A program made the translations under genes and the position numbers. The notes beneath the pieces were generated by a model, which saw only the letters and a program-made list of their open reading frames with translations, was not told the DNA's origin and made no database searches. Shown piece after piece: positions 6,596 to 14,630 of a stretch of 17,293 bases of DNA (the first letter of the stretch is position 1; each line of letters opens with the position of its first letter). Source of the DNA: CAYVAP01 sp964343195 (GTDB taxonomy: Bacteria; Bacteroidota; Bacteroidia; J057); contig CAYFIR010000139.1 in assembly GCA_964343195.1 (NCBI GenBank), positions 1 to 17,293 on the forward strand, written 5' to 3'.

Positions 6596-8494
6596 CTAGC
6601 GCTGATTACAGAAATCAATCAGGCTTTGCAGGAACTCGCTGCTACTGGCAAAGCTGCTGTCAACGGTCTGGATAGACTCGATGTACGGCATGGCAGCCTC
6701 ACAGTTGTAGTCTTCTGGCTGGTCTCCACCAGTCGGGTTGAATTTGTATCCGGCCATGATCTGATAAGCGGTGATCAGCAGGCGCTTTTCGCTGCTGCTC
6801 AGCTCGTCAGGGTTTTTCTCACCAAACTCAGCGATGATGGCCTCAGCAGGCTCAACAGCACGCCAGTCCTGAGTTTCGGGATCCTCGTTCTCCAGCTTGT
6901 TGGCGATCTGTAGCCAATAGTTGTAGGGAGGGGCGTAGTCGGACTTCATTTCGATTACCTTCTTGAAGCCTGGCAGAGCTGCTTCATACTGCTCACCGTT
7001 GTAATGAGCTTTACCCAGCTTGTAGAAGTTTTGCAGGCTCTCAGCAGGCGCATAGTCCACAACCATCTGACGATAGTGAGCTTCGAGCTGATAGAAAGGA
7101 GTAGCTTCGGTAAGCTTGGCCTCACGAGCTTCGATGGCAGCTTTACCTTCGGCTACAGCGGCATCCATTTGCGTTTTGAACTCTTCTGCCTGAGCAGCCT
7201 GCTCGGCAGTAGGGCTTTCCATTGTCGCAATCTGCTGATACTTCTGATAGTATTCATTGGCCTCAGCCTGAGCTTCACGAGCAGCGTTGCGCAGCTCGGC
7301 AGCTTCCTGCTTGATCTTCTTCGCTTCGGTTTCGTATTCGTCAGCTATGGTTTCCAGATAGGGACGCTGCTCTTCGTTTTTCACGATCATCTTGACATAG
7401 TACTTGTCAGCACTATCCAGCTCGCCCATGGCACGGAAGATGTCTCCATAGGTCATGTAGTCCTGCCAGATGATATACTCCTCCTTTTCGGTGTTGTTGA
7501 AGTAATCGTCCATGGCAGTTTTGGCCTCAGCCATGTTGCCAAGCTGATATTGAGCGATACCCATGAGGCGACGCTTCAGCTGAGTGGTGGTATCAATGGC
7601 GTTAAGACGGTTGATAGCAGCTTCGTACTCCTCGGTCAGGAAGAGGAAGGATGCGTAGCGAAGTTCTGCACGAAGGTCGCCTTCAGTGAGGCTAACGTAC
7701 TTCTCCATGTCATCACGGGCCTTGCTATACTGCTTGAGTAGCAGGTAGATCTCAGCACGGGTACGGTAAGCAGGAGCAAATTCAGAGTTCAGTTCGATGG
7801 CCTTGTTAGCAAATCCAAATGCCCTCTCAAAGTCAGCACCATCGTTGGTCTCCTGGCCTTTTTCGTAATACAGTTCTGCCAGCATTACATAGGCAGGGAC
7901 GTAGTCATCAATCAGAGAGATCGCATTTTCCAGTTCCTCGATTGCCAGTGAGGGAACTCCTGTATTCTTGTAGTATTCTCCCAGTGCCAGATAAGTGCGA
8001 GGATCCTCAGGGAACTCACTCTTTAGCGGATACAGGATCTGCTTGGCCTTTTTAATTTCTGCCGGACCACCTTTCAGGTAGGCCTCACCAGCTGCAAAGA
8101 GTACCTCCAGGTCTTTTCCCCGGTTATACTCAATGGCTGCTTCCAGGGATTCATTGGCAGACGAGTACTCTTGCTCAATCATGTACATGAGTCCCATACC
8201 AGCGTGATTCAGTGCACTACGGCTTTTTTCAGCCAGTCCCATTTCAAAATACTCTTTGGACTCAGCATAGGCGTCACGACGGTAGTAGCTCATTCCGATC
8301 CAATAGTAAACCTCATCTGCATTCCGAGCACGATTATCCAGTGCCTGCTGGAATAGATCTTCTGCGCGGTCATACTCTTCACCCTGATAGGCCTGAAGCC
8401 CCTGGTTGTACAACTCTTCGGGATCCTGCGCCGACACCGTCAGGTATCCCAGCATAAGGAAGCCCAGACAAAAGATTAGAACTCTCTTTGACAT
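6596..8494 (-). CDS. Secreted tetratricopeptide-repeat protein
   Basis: A 632-residue protein with an N-terminal signal peptide (residues 1-22, hydrophobic core VLIFCLGFLML, likely cut after VSA), so it is exported to the periplasm. From ~24 to ~370 it is built of repeated TPR helices, for example LYNQGLQAYQGEEYDRAEDLF (quoted in part as QGLQAYQGEEYDRAEDLF) at 31-48, AYVMLAELYYEKG at 201-213 and AYRTRAEIYLLLKQYSKAR at 242-260. Residues ~378-465 are a Glu/Ala/Lys/Gln-rich, probably coiled-coil helix, and two more TPR-like units follow (~483-540). The C-terminal ~90 residues contain two Cys (598, 629) that could form a disulphide. TPR arrays mediate protein contacts; no catalytic motif is seen. 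It lies 100 bases after the PstS-like gene and probably shares its transcript. In other Bacteroidota such a pair often follows ExbB/ExbD/TonB genes (recalled, not checked). Confidence 0.85.
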   Translation of the reverse strand: MSKRVLIFCLGFLMLGYLTVSAQDPEELYNQGLQAYQGEEYDRAEDLFQQALDNRARNADEVYYWIGMSYYRRDAYAESKEYFEMGLAEKSRSALNHAGMGLMYMIEQEYSSANESLEAAIEYNRGKDLEVLFAAGEAYLKGGPAEIKKAKQILYPLKSEFPEDPRTYLALGEYYKNTGVPSLAIEELENAISLIDDYVPAYVMLAELYYEKGQETNDGADFERAFGFANKAIELNSEFAPAYRTRAEIYLLLKQYSKARDDMEKYVSLTEGDLRAELRYASFLFLTEEYEAAINRLNAIDTTTQLKRRLMGIAQYQLGNMAEAKTAMDDYFNNTEKEEYIIWQDYMTYGDIFRAMGELDSADKYYVKMIVKNEEQRPYLETIADEYETEAKKIKQEAAELRNAAREAQAEANEYYQKYQQIATMESPTAEQAAQAEEFKTQMDAAVAEGKAAIEAREAKLTEATPFYQLEAHYRQMVVDYAPAESLQNFYKLGKAHYNGEQYEAALPGFKKVIEMKSDYAPPYNYWLQIANKLENEDPETQDWRAVEPAEAIIAEFGEKNPDELSSSEKRLLITAYQIMAGYKFNPTGGDQPEDYNCEAAMPYIESIQTVDSSFASSSEFLQSLIDFCNQR

Positions 8495-8594
8495 AATGGC
8501 TAGTGATTATCAGTTAGTAGAAGAAAAAGGTAAAAGTAGCTTGGTGTATCTAACAGTTAAGCGTTACAGTTTTGTTTTGTGACGGTAGTGTCGC

Positions 8595-9692
8595 TCATTG
8601 GACACTCCGGCTGTCAGGTCGCTCCGGGAACTGAACCTGCCGGGGAACATTGGTCTCGGCAACCAGGCCGGCTTTATGTATGATCCGCTGACCTTTGGGG
8701 CCGACCACATAGGCCGTAAAACCCGCTCCAAGACCGTAAATGGATTCTCTCCGAATGCTGCGAATCTGACGGGTCAGGGGATAGCACTTCTGGAACAGAT
8801 AACTCTGAAAAGGGCCAAAATATGCGCTGTCTGACTCGAAACAGGTTTCAGGCATAGCCGTAGGCTGAATTTTTACAATTTTCAGTCCTGCCAGCAACGT
8901 GTCGGTGTCTGCATCATCCCGGTCACTAATCCAGCTAACTCCGCCAAATCCAACGGCTGATGGATTCTGAGCTACATAGCGAAACATTTCCGGAGTGCTC
9001 TGCTGTGCAAAAATCCGTTCCTGAGTTAACGCCGCAGGAGCCAGTACACTATCGCGCAGGAACCTGAGCACGCTTGACTGTGGATGGTCAAAGACCAGTT
9101 GAATGGCTTTTGAAGTTCCTTCAGGGCTTAAGTCCGACCACCGGGTCGTCTTCCCTGTTAAAACAGCTCTCAGTTGCTCCTCCGTCCACTCTGACACCGG
9201 GTTGTCCTCATGGACTACCAAGGCAATTCCATCATAGCCCATCACGCCATAGTCCGTGGATATAAGTCGATCACGCATCACCCCATCCTCAGCTTTGGTC
9301 AGGCTACGGGTCGTAATCGCCAGGCGAATACTATCAGACTCAATCATACGGGCCACAGCTTCCTCTCCGGGGAGGAAAACCGGGTGTATAATCGCTTCTG
9401 GATGAATAGCCATAAAGGTCTTGATCTCAGCAGTTATTATGGGACGTAAGGATTCATCTACAGCAATGTAGATTTCACCTCGGGTCGAGTTTTCTTTAGG
9501 TGTTCGGGAGGAGGAGGAAGACAGGGTATCAGCTACAGCTTCCGGGGTCGATCCCTCAGTGGAAGCCGATTCACTACAAGAACCCAAAACCAGGATTCCG
9601 CATATAGACAATACCTTTAACCAGGCGTTCACAGGATGGAATTTCCGCTTTTGGGATACAAAGATAGTACTTTTTAAGGATTTATCTGACAT
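8595..9692 (-). CDS. PstS-like phosphate-binding-type lipoprotein
   Basis: A 365-residue periplasmic binding-protein fold of the PstS class. The signal is ...WLKVLSICGILVLGSC with lipobox Cys39, then a Ser/Thr-rich linker (~40-70), then the binding domain. Typical PstS landmarks are YGVMGYDGIALVVHEDNPV (148-166), a LTGKTTRWSDL segment (178-188), RYVAQNPSAVGFGGVSWI (238-255) and YPLTR near 304. The upstream TTG at 9695 is rejected for the adjacent ATG at 9692. GTG at 9632 would give a shorter, more usual lipoprotein signal and cannot be excluded. No pstC, pstA, pstB or phoU is nearby, so phosphate import is not supported by context. The gene is followed by the TPR gene, and the pair probably works in the envelope; the ligand is unknown. 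Confidence 0.78.
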   Translation of the reverse strand: MSDKSLKSTIFVSQKRKFHPVNAWLKVLSICGILVLGSCSESASTEGSTPEAVADTLSSSSSRTPKENSTRGEIYIAVDESLRPIITAEIKTFMAIHPEAIIHPVFLPGEEAVARMIESDSIRLAITTRSLTKAEDGVMRDRLISTDYGVMGYDGIALVVHEDNPVSEWTEEQLRAVLTGKTTRWSDLSPEGTSKAIQLVFDHPQSSVLRFLRDSVLAPAALTQERIFAQQSTPEMFRYVAQNPSAVGFGGVSWISDRDDADTDTLLAGLKIVKIQPTAMPETCFESDSAYFGPFQSYLFQKCYPLTRQIRSIRRESIYGLGAGFTAYVVGPKGQRIIHKAGLVAETNVPRQVQFPERPDSRSVQ

Positions 9693-9764
9693 CAAATTTT
9701 ATCAAGGGCAAGAAGATCCCCATTCCGGCCTTATAGGCTGGTTTTAGGTGCTATTCAAATAGAC

Positions 9765-11255
9765 TCAATTCGTGGCCGGATTCCATAAACCCAACTGGAT
9801 CAGGTTCATAATTTCATCAAATCCCATGATGCCCAGGACTAAAGTGGGGATGGCCATCACAATTCCCAGCCATACCCAGCGGGGCATGGGTTGCCCTTTG
9901 GCTTCGGCCAGAGCCGTACGAAGCACCATTCTCGCCGGGATACGGAGATAATAAAACAGGGAAATCACCGTGTTGACCACCGCCAGGGCCAGTGTCGTGA
10001 CCCAAAAGGTAGCATAAGCCCCTTCTGTTTGCCCAATTCCTGACATGAGCACATACCATTTTGCAATAAAGCCTGAGGTTGGAGGAAGTCCTACCAGGGC
10101 TACAAGGCCGATGGTAATGGCAATGGTCGCAATGGGAAAGCGTACCGCGAGTCCATCCAGTTTCCGCAGGTCATCAGATTGGGCGACGCGGGCCAGCCCT
10201 GCCGCAATGATGAAGACGCTCAGGTTCATCAGGGTGTAAATGGTCAGATAAAACAGGACAGCGGCCTCTCCCGTTTCTGTCCGGGCAGCAGAAGCAATGA
10301 GCATAAAGCCTGATTGGGCAATACTGGAGTAAGCGAGCAGTCGCTTTAGGTCGTTTTGCCAAAGGGCTGCGAGGTTCCCAAGTGTCATGGAGGCCAGCGC
10401 CAGCGCCAGGATGACTACCTGTAGCTGTTCGTAGCTGTGCAGGCCTTCAGTCAATTCCAGTAGGTGAACGAGCATGAGGAGCCCTCCGGCTTTGGGCACG
10501 ATGGAAAAATAAGTGGCTACGGGGAAAGTCGCCCCCTGATAGATATCTGGTGCCCAAAAGTGCATGGGAACAGCGGCAATCTTGAACATGATCCCAGCCA
10601 GCATCAATCCAAGCACCAGCAGGTGAACCTCAACGGGTTGGGTATTCAGAGCGTCTATAGCAGCGGTGTCGAGGTTCAGGCCTCCGGTGAGGCCATAGAT
10701 CCAGGAAATGCCATACAGCATCAGTGCAGAGGAAAATGCTCCAAAGATGATGTACTTGAGAGAAGCCTCTGCCGCCGCGCGGTAGTCTCGGCGATGGACG
10801 GTCAGCAGGTAGGAACTGATGGAAACCAGTTCGATGGAGAGATACATGAAAAGGAGATTGGCGGCAATGCTCATAAAAAGCGTCCCCAGCAGCAGGGTAA
10901 CCAGCATGGCAAACGCCTCGGAACGGAACTCAGCTGCGGGGTCCCTGCCAATCCACAGGATGGTGACAAATCCTACGAACAGGAGAATCCCTCTCGCCCA
11001 GTAGCCTATTTGGTCAATCATGACCATTCCGCCCCAGGCCATTCCATTAAATCCTGGGGTTGATATCAATGCCACACTACTCAACATGATTCCCGTCAGG
11101 GAAATCCATGGCAGCCATCGTCCCTTTTTATCAACCGCCGCCCCAATGACCAGTACCAGTACGGTTCCTGCCAATACCATCTCGGGCAGGATCAGCCCAA
11201 ACCCGGCACGGGTGGACGCAAGACTGGCTTCTATTTGGACAAAAAGGGCCTCCAT
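9765..11255 (-). CDS. nuoN: NADH-quinone oxidoreductase subunit N
   Basis: A 496-residue antiporter-like membrane subunit of respiratory complex I, which couples NADH:quinone electron transfer to proton pumping. About 14 hydrophobic segments span the protein. Key charged residues of the family are visible: Glu142 in FMYLSIELVSISSYLL, Lys167 in EASLKYIIFGAFSSAL, and Lys225 in MFKIAAVPMHFWAPDIYQGA. The last motif (AAVPMHFWAPDIYQGA) is characteristic of NuoN. The open frame reaches back to 11345, but ATG 11255 (MEALFVQIEASL) begins shortly before the first membrane helix, and the extension is charged and non-membrane, so 11255 is chosen. No other nuo gene is in the window: the upstream side is a repeat and a gene on the other strand. 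The PstS-like gene follows 72 bases downstream. Confidence 0.92.
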   Translation of the reverse strand: MEALFVQIEASLASTRAGFGLILPEMVLAGTVLVLVIGAAVDKKGRWLPWISLTGIMLSSVALISTPGFNGMAWGGMVMIDQIGYWARGILLFVGFVTILWIGRDPAAEFRSEAFAMLVTLLLGTLFMSIAANLLFMYLSIELVSISSYLLTVHRRDYRAAAEASLKYIIFGAFSSALMLYGISWIYGLTGGLNLDTAAIDALNTQPVEVHLLVLGLMLAGIMFKIAAVPMHFWAPDIYQGATFPVATYFSIVPKAGGLLMLVHLLELTEGLHSYEQLQVVILALALASMTLGNLAALWQNDLKRLLAYSSIAQSGFMLIASAARTETGEAAVLFYLTIYTLMNLSVFIIAAGLARVAQSDDLRKLDGLAVRFPIATIAITIGLVALVGLPPTSGFIAKWYVLMSGIGQTEGAYATFWVTTLALAVVNTVISLFYYLRIPARMVLRTALAEAKGQPMPRWVWLGIVMAIPTLVLGIMGFDEIMNLIQLGLWNPATN

Positions 11256-11340
11256 ACGGGGCAATTTACAAACAGCCTTGGAGATTGGCACTTTAGGAAC
11301 GCTCAAAAAATTAGTTCCGCTTTTGACTTGATCTCTTGCC

Positions 11341-11460
11341 CGCATACTGCGTCAGAAAAAGCCTCATTTGGCTCGCCAAACTCGGTTTTTCTTCCTTGCC
11401 TGCGAACAAGATCTCTTCGTAAAATCGGGAAGTTATTTTTCCCGCGTTCCTTAGCAGAAA
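11341..11460. repeat. Dispersed intergenic repeat, copy B, with imperfect hairpin
   Basis: 11400-11455 matches 1-56 at about 45 of 56 positions. Just left of it, GAAAAA at 11355-11360 and TTTTTC at 11386-11391 enclose TTTGGC (11367-11372) facing GCCAAA (11375-11380), an imperfect hairpin. The block lies in the 290-base gap between the divergent nuoN and the gene at 11546; nothing else is seen there. Ends of the element cannot be fixed from two partial copies. Confidence 0.5.
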
Positions 11461-11545
11461 ATCTCTTTTGCAACCAACCTGAAAATTGCCAACCTTCCTT
11501 TCATACCGCTGGTCTTTAGTCCGTTCTCACATAATATTTCTCGCC

Positions 11546-11890
11546 ATGAGCGAACAAGAATCTCCCCAACGTCCGGTAAATGATGAAGATATCAATCAAC
11601 ACATTGACCGACTGTTTGAAGGAAAAACTTCAAAAGAAAATTATCCCGCTGTCAAGCAAACCCTGAAACAGGCCATCGAAAATGGGCTGGACTATTCGCA
11701 GGGCAATCCTCTGCAGCGATCGCTGAGTTATCTCAGTCAGCTGCTCGATCGGAAGATTGCTGACCTGAAGGCAAAAGGCATGATCCCCAAAAGCATCAGC
11801 TCTACAGACCTGGAGGAGTGGGGTCAGAAGGTCGAAGAGTGGGGAGAGAGGGTAAATGCCCGACATGGGAAAAAGGGGAAATCACGCTAA
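11546..11890 (+). CDS. Hypothetical small soluble protein, 114 residues
   Basis: I do not recognise this gene. It encodes 114 residues starting MSEQESPQRPVNDEDINQ. The sequence is predicted mainly helical and hydrophilic, with an acidic N-terminal half (DINQHIDRLFEGK), a central helix (AVKQTLKQAIENGLDYSQ), a second helix (LSYLSQLLDRKIADLKAKG) and a basic tail (RHGKKGKSR). It has no signal peptide or membrane span, so it is probably cytoplasmic. The frame is open back to 11486, but ATG 11546 is preferred because the added 20 residues look like untranslated leader. Its stop TAA (11888-11890) overlaps the obg stop TAG on the other strand, so the two genes meet tail to tail with no space for a terminator. 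Confidence 0.65.
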   Translation: MSEQESPQRPVNDEDINQHIDRLFEGKTSKENYPAVKQTLKQAIENGLDYSQGNPLQRSLSYLSQLLDRKIADLKAKGMIPKSISSTDLEEWGQKVEEWGERVNARHGKKGKSR

Positions 11891-12891
11891 TCCTCGAGTT
11901 CAGCAGTCAGGATCTGCCACAGCTCGTCCTTGAGTTCCTGCAGTCCCTGCTGCGCAACCGATGAAATAAACACAAAGTCCACCCCCAGGTCCTTCACCTC
12001 CGTGGAGATTTCGTCCTGGAGTTCCTGATCCAGCATATCGCTTTTGCTCAGGGCAAGGAGGCGTGGCGTGTGAACCAGGTCAGGATTGTAAAGCGCCAGT
12101 TCTTTTGAAAGGATCTGGTACTGCTCTACGATGCTTTCGGCGTCGACAGGCACCATAAACAGCAGGACGCTGTTTCGCTCAATGTGACGCAAAAACTTGG
12201 TCCCCAGGCCTTTCCCGGCATGGGCATCCTCGATGATACCCGGGATATCAGCCATCACAAAGGACAGGTTATCCCGATAGGATACGATGCCCAGGTTTGG
12301 CGTCAGAGTGGTAAATGCGTAATCGGCAATCTTGGGTTTGGCTGCGCTCAGGACTGATAATAGAGTGGACTTGCCCGCATTGGGAAATCCTACCAGGCCC
12401 ACATCTGCCAGAACTTTCAACTCGAGTATGGCGGTTAATTCCTTCGATTCCCCTCCTGGAGTGGCATAATCAGGAGCCTGATTGGTGGCTGTACGAAAGT
12501 TCCAGTTGCCTTTTCCCCCATGCCCCCCATGGAGCAGGGTAAGTTCCTGCCCATTTTCCAGCACCTCCCCAATAACCTTTCCGGTCTCTGCATCTTTCGC
12601 AACGGTTCCCAAGGGGACGTCCAGTATTTCATCCTGCCCGCTTTTACCGGTTTTCTTTTGGCCAGCACCATTTCCCCCATGCTCCGCTTTGATGTACTTC
12701 CGGTATTTCAGGTCCAGCAGGGTCCAAAGCTGGGCATTGCCACGCAGTATGATGTCGCCACCTTTCCCCCCATCTCCTCCGTCGGGGCCGCCCTGAGGAA
12801 CAAACTTCTCCCGGCGCCAGGAAACCACTCCATTGCCCCCTTTGCCACTGGTAAAAAATATTTTGACGTAATCGACGAAATTATTCTGCAT
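11887..12891 (-). CDS. obg: Obg GTPase (CgtA/ObgE)
   Basis: A 334-residue essential GTPase that acts in assembly of the 50S ribosomal subunit and in stress and cell-cycle control. Residues 1-158 form the glycine-rich Obg fold (SGKGGNGVVSWRREKFVPQG at 15-34, GGPDGGDGGKGGD at 34-46). The G domain follows: G1 GFPNAGKST at 168-176, switch I TTLTPN at 194-199, G3 DIPG at 215-218, G4 as SKSD at 282-285 in place of NKxD, and G5 ISS at 309-311. There is no C-terminal OCT domain, which is usual outside Firmicutes. The frame extends to 12945, but ATG 12891 (MQNNFVDYVKIF) is the conserved family start. It lies 183 bases downstream of adk in the same direction; a hairpin sits between them. Confidence 0.94.
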   Translation of the reverse strand: MQNNFVDYVKIFFTSGKGGNGVVSWRREKFVPQGGPDGGDGGKGGDIILRGNAQLWTLLDLKYRKYIKAEHGGNGAGQKKTGKSGQDEILDVPLGTVAKDAETGKVIGEVLENGQELTLLHGGHGGKGNWNFRTATNQAPDYATPGGESKELTAILELKVLADVGLVGFPNAGKSTLLSVLSAAKPKIADYAFTTLTPNLGIVSYRDNLSFVMADIPGIIEDAHAGKGLGTKFLRHIERNSVLLFMVPVDAESIVEQYQILSKELALYNPDLVHTPRLLALSKSDMLDQELQDEISTEVKDLGVDFVFISSVAQQGLQELKDELWQILTAELED

Positions 12892-12904
12892 GGACAAGTC
12901 AGTC

Positions 12905-12962
12905 TGATTGAAAAATAGAAAGGGTTCAACGTTTGCCCCATACACTGGACAAGCGTTGAACC
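12905..12962 (-). terminator. Hairpin between adk and obg, possible attenuator
   Basis: GGTTCAACGTTTG at 12923-12935 pairs with CAAGCGTTGAACC at 12950-12962 over 13 positions with one G-U wobble and a 14-base loop. Read on the - strand it is followed by CCCTTTCTATTTTTC, a pyrimidine/T-rich tract, 30 bases before the obg start. It could end the adk transcript partially or set the adk:obg ratio. Confidence 0.45.
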
Positions 12963-13074
12963 GGAAGAATAGGAGAGGCTCAGTCGTAGGGTATGTGGGG
13001 CATGAAGATGAAAAAACACCCCCTCAGGGCCTCACACCTCATTTCCTGATACCTCTATCACTCGCTGCATTTGG

Positions 13075-13647
13075 CTACGCAAGCTCCTTCAGAACATTGG
13101 CGATGCGCTCACCGATCTCCTCGATGGTCCCTACCCCCATTACCTCATTGAGCTTATTCTGCCCTTTGTAATAATCTGCAACTGGCAGGGTTTCACTGTT
13201 GTAAACCCCGATTCGCTTGCGGATGGTTTCTTCGTTGTCGTCTGCACGGCCACTGTCTTTTCCACGCTTAACCAGGCGCGTTACCAGTTCTTCTTCTGGG
13301 ACAATCAGTTTGATCATACAGGAGATGCTGGTTCCCTTTTCTTCGAGTAGCTTGTCAAGGGCTTCAGCCTGGGCGACGGTACGAGGGAAGCCATCAAAGA
13401 TAAACCCTGGCGCATCCGGGTGGCGATCGATGCGGTTGGCGATCAGTTCGATCACAATTTGATCGCTAACCAGTTGACCGGCAGCCATGATGGAAGCAAC
13501 TCGCTGCCCCAGTTCAGAACCAGAGGCCTTTTCGGCACGCAGCATATCACCAGTAGAACAGTGTACCAGCTTAAAGTCTTCGATGAGTTTTTGAGACTGA
13601 GTCCCCTTTCCAGCCCCGGGAGGGCCAAATAATACAAGATTCAACAT
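13075..13647 (-). CDS. adk: Adenylate kinase
   Basis: A 190-residue cytoplasmic nucleoside monophosphate kinase that interconverts ATP + AMP and 2 ADP. The P-loop GPPGAGKG lies at 8-15, the AMP-binding segment STGDMLRAE at 31-39 and the signature FDGFPRT at 84-90. RLVKRGKDSGRADDNEETIRKR (around 124-145) holds the catalytic arginines. The LID is the short form, without the ~30-residue insertion or zinc cysteines, which explains the length. ATG 13647 places the P-loop where the family has it. adk precedes obg, an arrangement common in Bacteroidota (often with hpt upstream; here a DUF2071-like gene is upstream instead). Confidence 0.95.
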   Translation of the reverse strand: MLNLVLFGPPGAGKGTQSQKLIEDFKLVHCSTGDMLRAEKASGSELGQRVASIMAAGQLVSDQIVIELIANRIDRHPDAPGFIFDGFPRTVAQAEALDKLLEEKGTSISCMIKLIVPEEELVTRLVKRGKDSGRADDNEETIRKRIGVYNSETLPVADYYKGQNKLNEVMGVGTIEEIGERIANVLKELA

Positions 13648-13759
13648 ACTAAATGGAGTTTATGTGTGTATGTTCCGTAAAAGGAAGCGGGTGAATCTAA
13701 GCAATTAACCTTGGCAAAGAAAATAATCAAAGTCATTGTCCCAATTGAGACTTGAGTAG

Positions 13760-14491
13760 TTAATCGAGCGGGAATCCTTCTATGCGAGGTGCTATCAGCT
13801 CTATCGGGGCGGTAAAGCGGTAGGACAGCTGGTCAAAAATCAGGGCATGGTCAAAAAAATAGGAACCATCCGGGAATCCCATGATCCGTGCGAAGTGTGG
13901 TGCATCAAGGCCATCAACCAACATGGGGTGTCCCTGATCTTTGCTGGTCTCCCATCGCCGCTGTTCAAAAAGGGTGTTTCCATAGCGGGGGGCGAACCAC
14001 GCCTGATGCTCCATCACAAATTTATTCGCGGTTTCCAGATCGGGCATGATAGAGTCGAAGGGGAATCGGGTGCTGCGATGGGCCTTAATCCGCAGCCAGG
14101 GAGATTCATTTCTGCCGGCTTCGATAGCGTACCTGTCTGGCCCAAGGCCATCCCACCTGATTCTCCCATGCTGCATAACCAGTGGAAACATGCCTGAAAA
14201 GCCCCGATTGGGTCCCCTTCCCTGGTAGTTGCCTTTCACCACATAGCTGCCAGAAATCTTCACTCCTGGAAATATCGCTTCAGCTTCTATTCTATGTAGC
14301 AGCAGCGAAGTGGATTGAGGAATCCACAGCTTTCGCGACGGAATCAGCATAATGGTCTGCCCTGCAATTCCATACCCCCGATAGCTCCGTGGCCGAAAGG
14401 GGGGAGGAAGGCATTTCCGCAAGACACTCAGCTCAACCTTGTAGTTGATCAGCATGAGGTGAGAGATACGTCCACGGAGATCCCCTTTCAA
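13760..14491 (-). CDS. DUF2071-like protein (acetoacetate-decarboxylase-like fold)
   Basis: About 243 residues, cytoplasmic, no signal peptide. The opening RISHLMLINYKVELSVLRKCLP, quoted here as HLMLINYKVELSVLRK, followed by GYGIAGQTIMLIPSR and a repeated beta pattern recalls the DUF2071/YqjF group related to acetoacetate decarboxylase. The match is by pattern only, and no catalytic Lys is confidently placed. The open frame starts at a TTG (14491), with a stop codon two codons upstream. The first in-frame ATG (14455) would begin inside the first conserved strand, so a TTG start is the better choice, although such starts are unusual here. It lies between mscS and adk, all leftward, with gaps of 139 and 112 bases. 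No function can be given from context. Confidence 0.55.
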   Translation of the reverse strand: MKGDLRGRISHLMLINYKVELSVLRKCLPPPFRPRSYRGYGIAGQTIMLIPSRKLWIPQSTSLLLHRIEAEAIFPGVKISGSYVVKGNYQGRGPNRGFSGMFPLVMQHGRIRWDGLGPDRYAIEAGRNESPWLRIKAHRSTRFPFDSIMPDLETANKFVMEHQAWFAPRYGNTLFEQRRWETSKDQGHPMLVDGLDAPHFARIMGFPDGSYFFDHALIFDQLSYRFTAPIELIAPRIEGFPLD

Positions 14492-14630
14492 AATTTAGGC
14501 TATATGGTTAAGGTGGTACACAACTATATACGCACCGGATATAAAGACTGGTTGTCTAAGCACTGCAAACCAGCCCGAAAATATCGCATTGAAAAAATAT
14601 TACAAAATGATGCGGAATCAGGGGGATGGG

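Noticed and set aside
6596..8457. Long + strand frames opposite the TPR gene
   Set aside because: They are antisense shadows of a Glu/Ala-rich coding region. The - strand gene has a signal peptide, TPR motifs and a terminator.
10464..11063. 199-codon + strand frame opposite nuoN
   Set aside because: It is antisense to a clear membrane protein; its Gln/His/Gly-rich composition is typical of a shadow frame.
11256..11345. 30-residue N-terminal extension of nuoN
   Set aside because: It is charged and non-hydrophobic and precedes the usual NuoN start; ATG 11255 fits the family.
12892..12945. 18-residue extension of obg
   Set aside because: It crosses the T tract and half of the hairpin stem; the conserved Obg start is ATG 12891.
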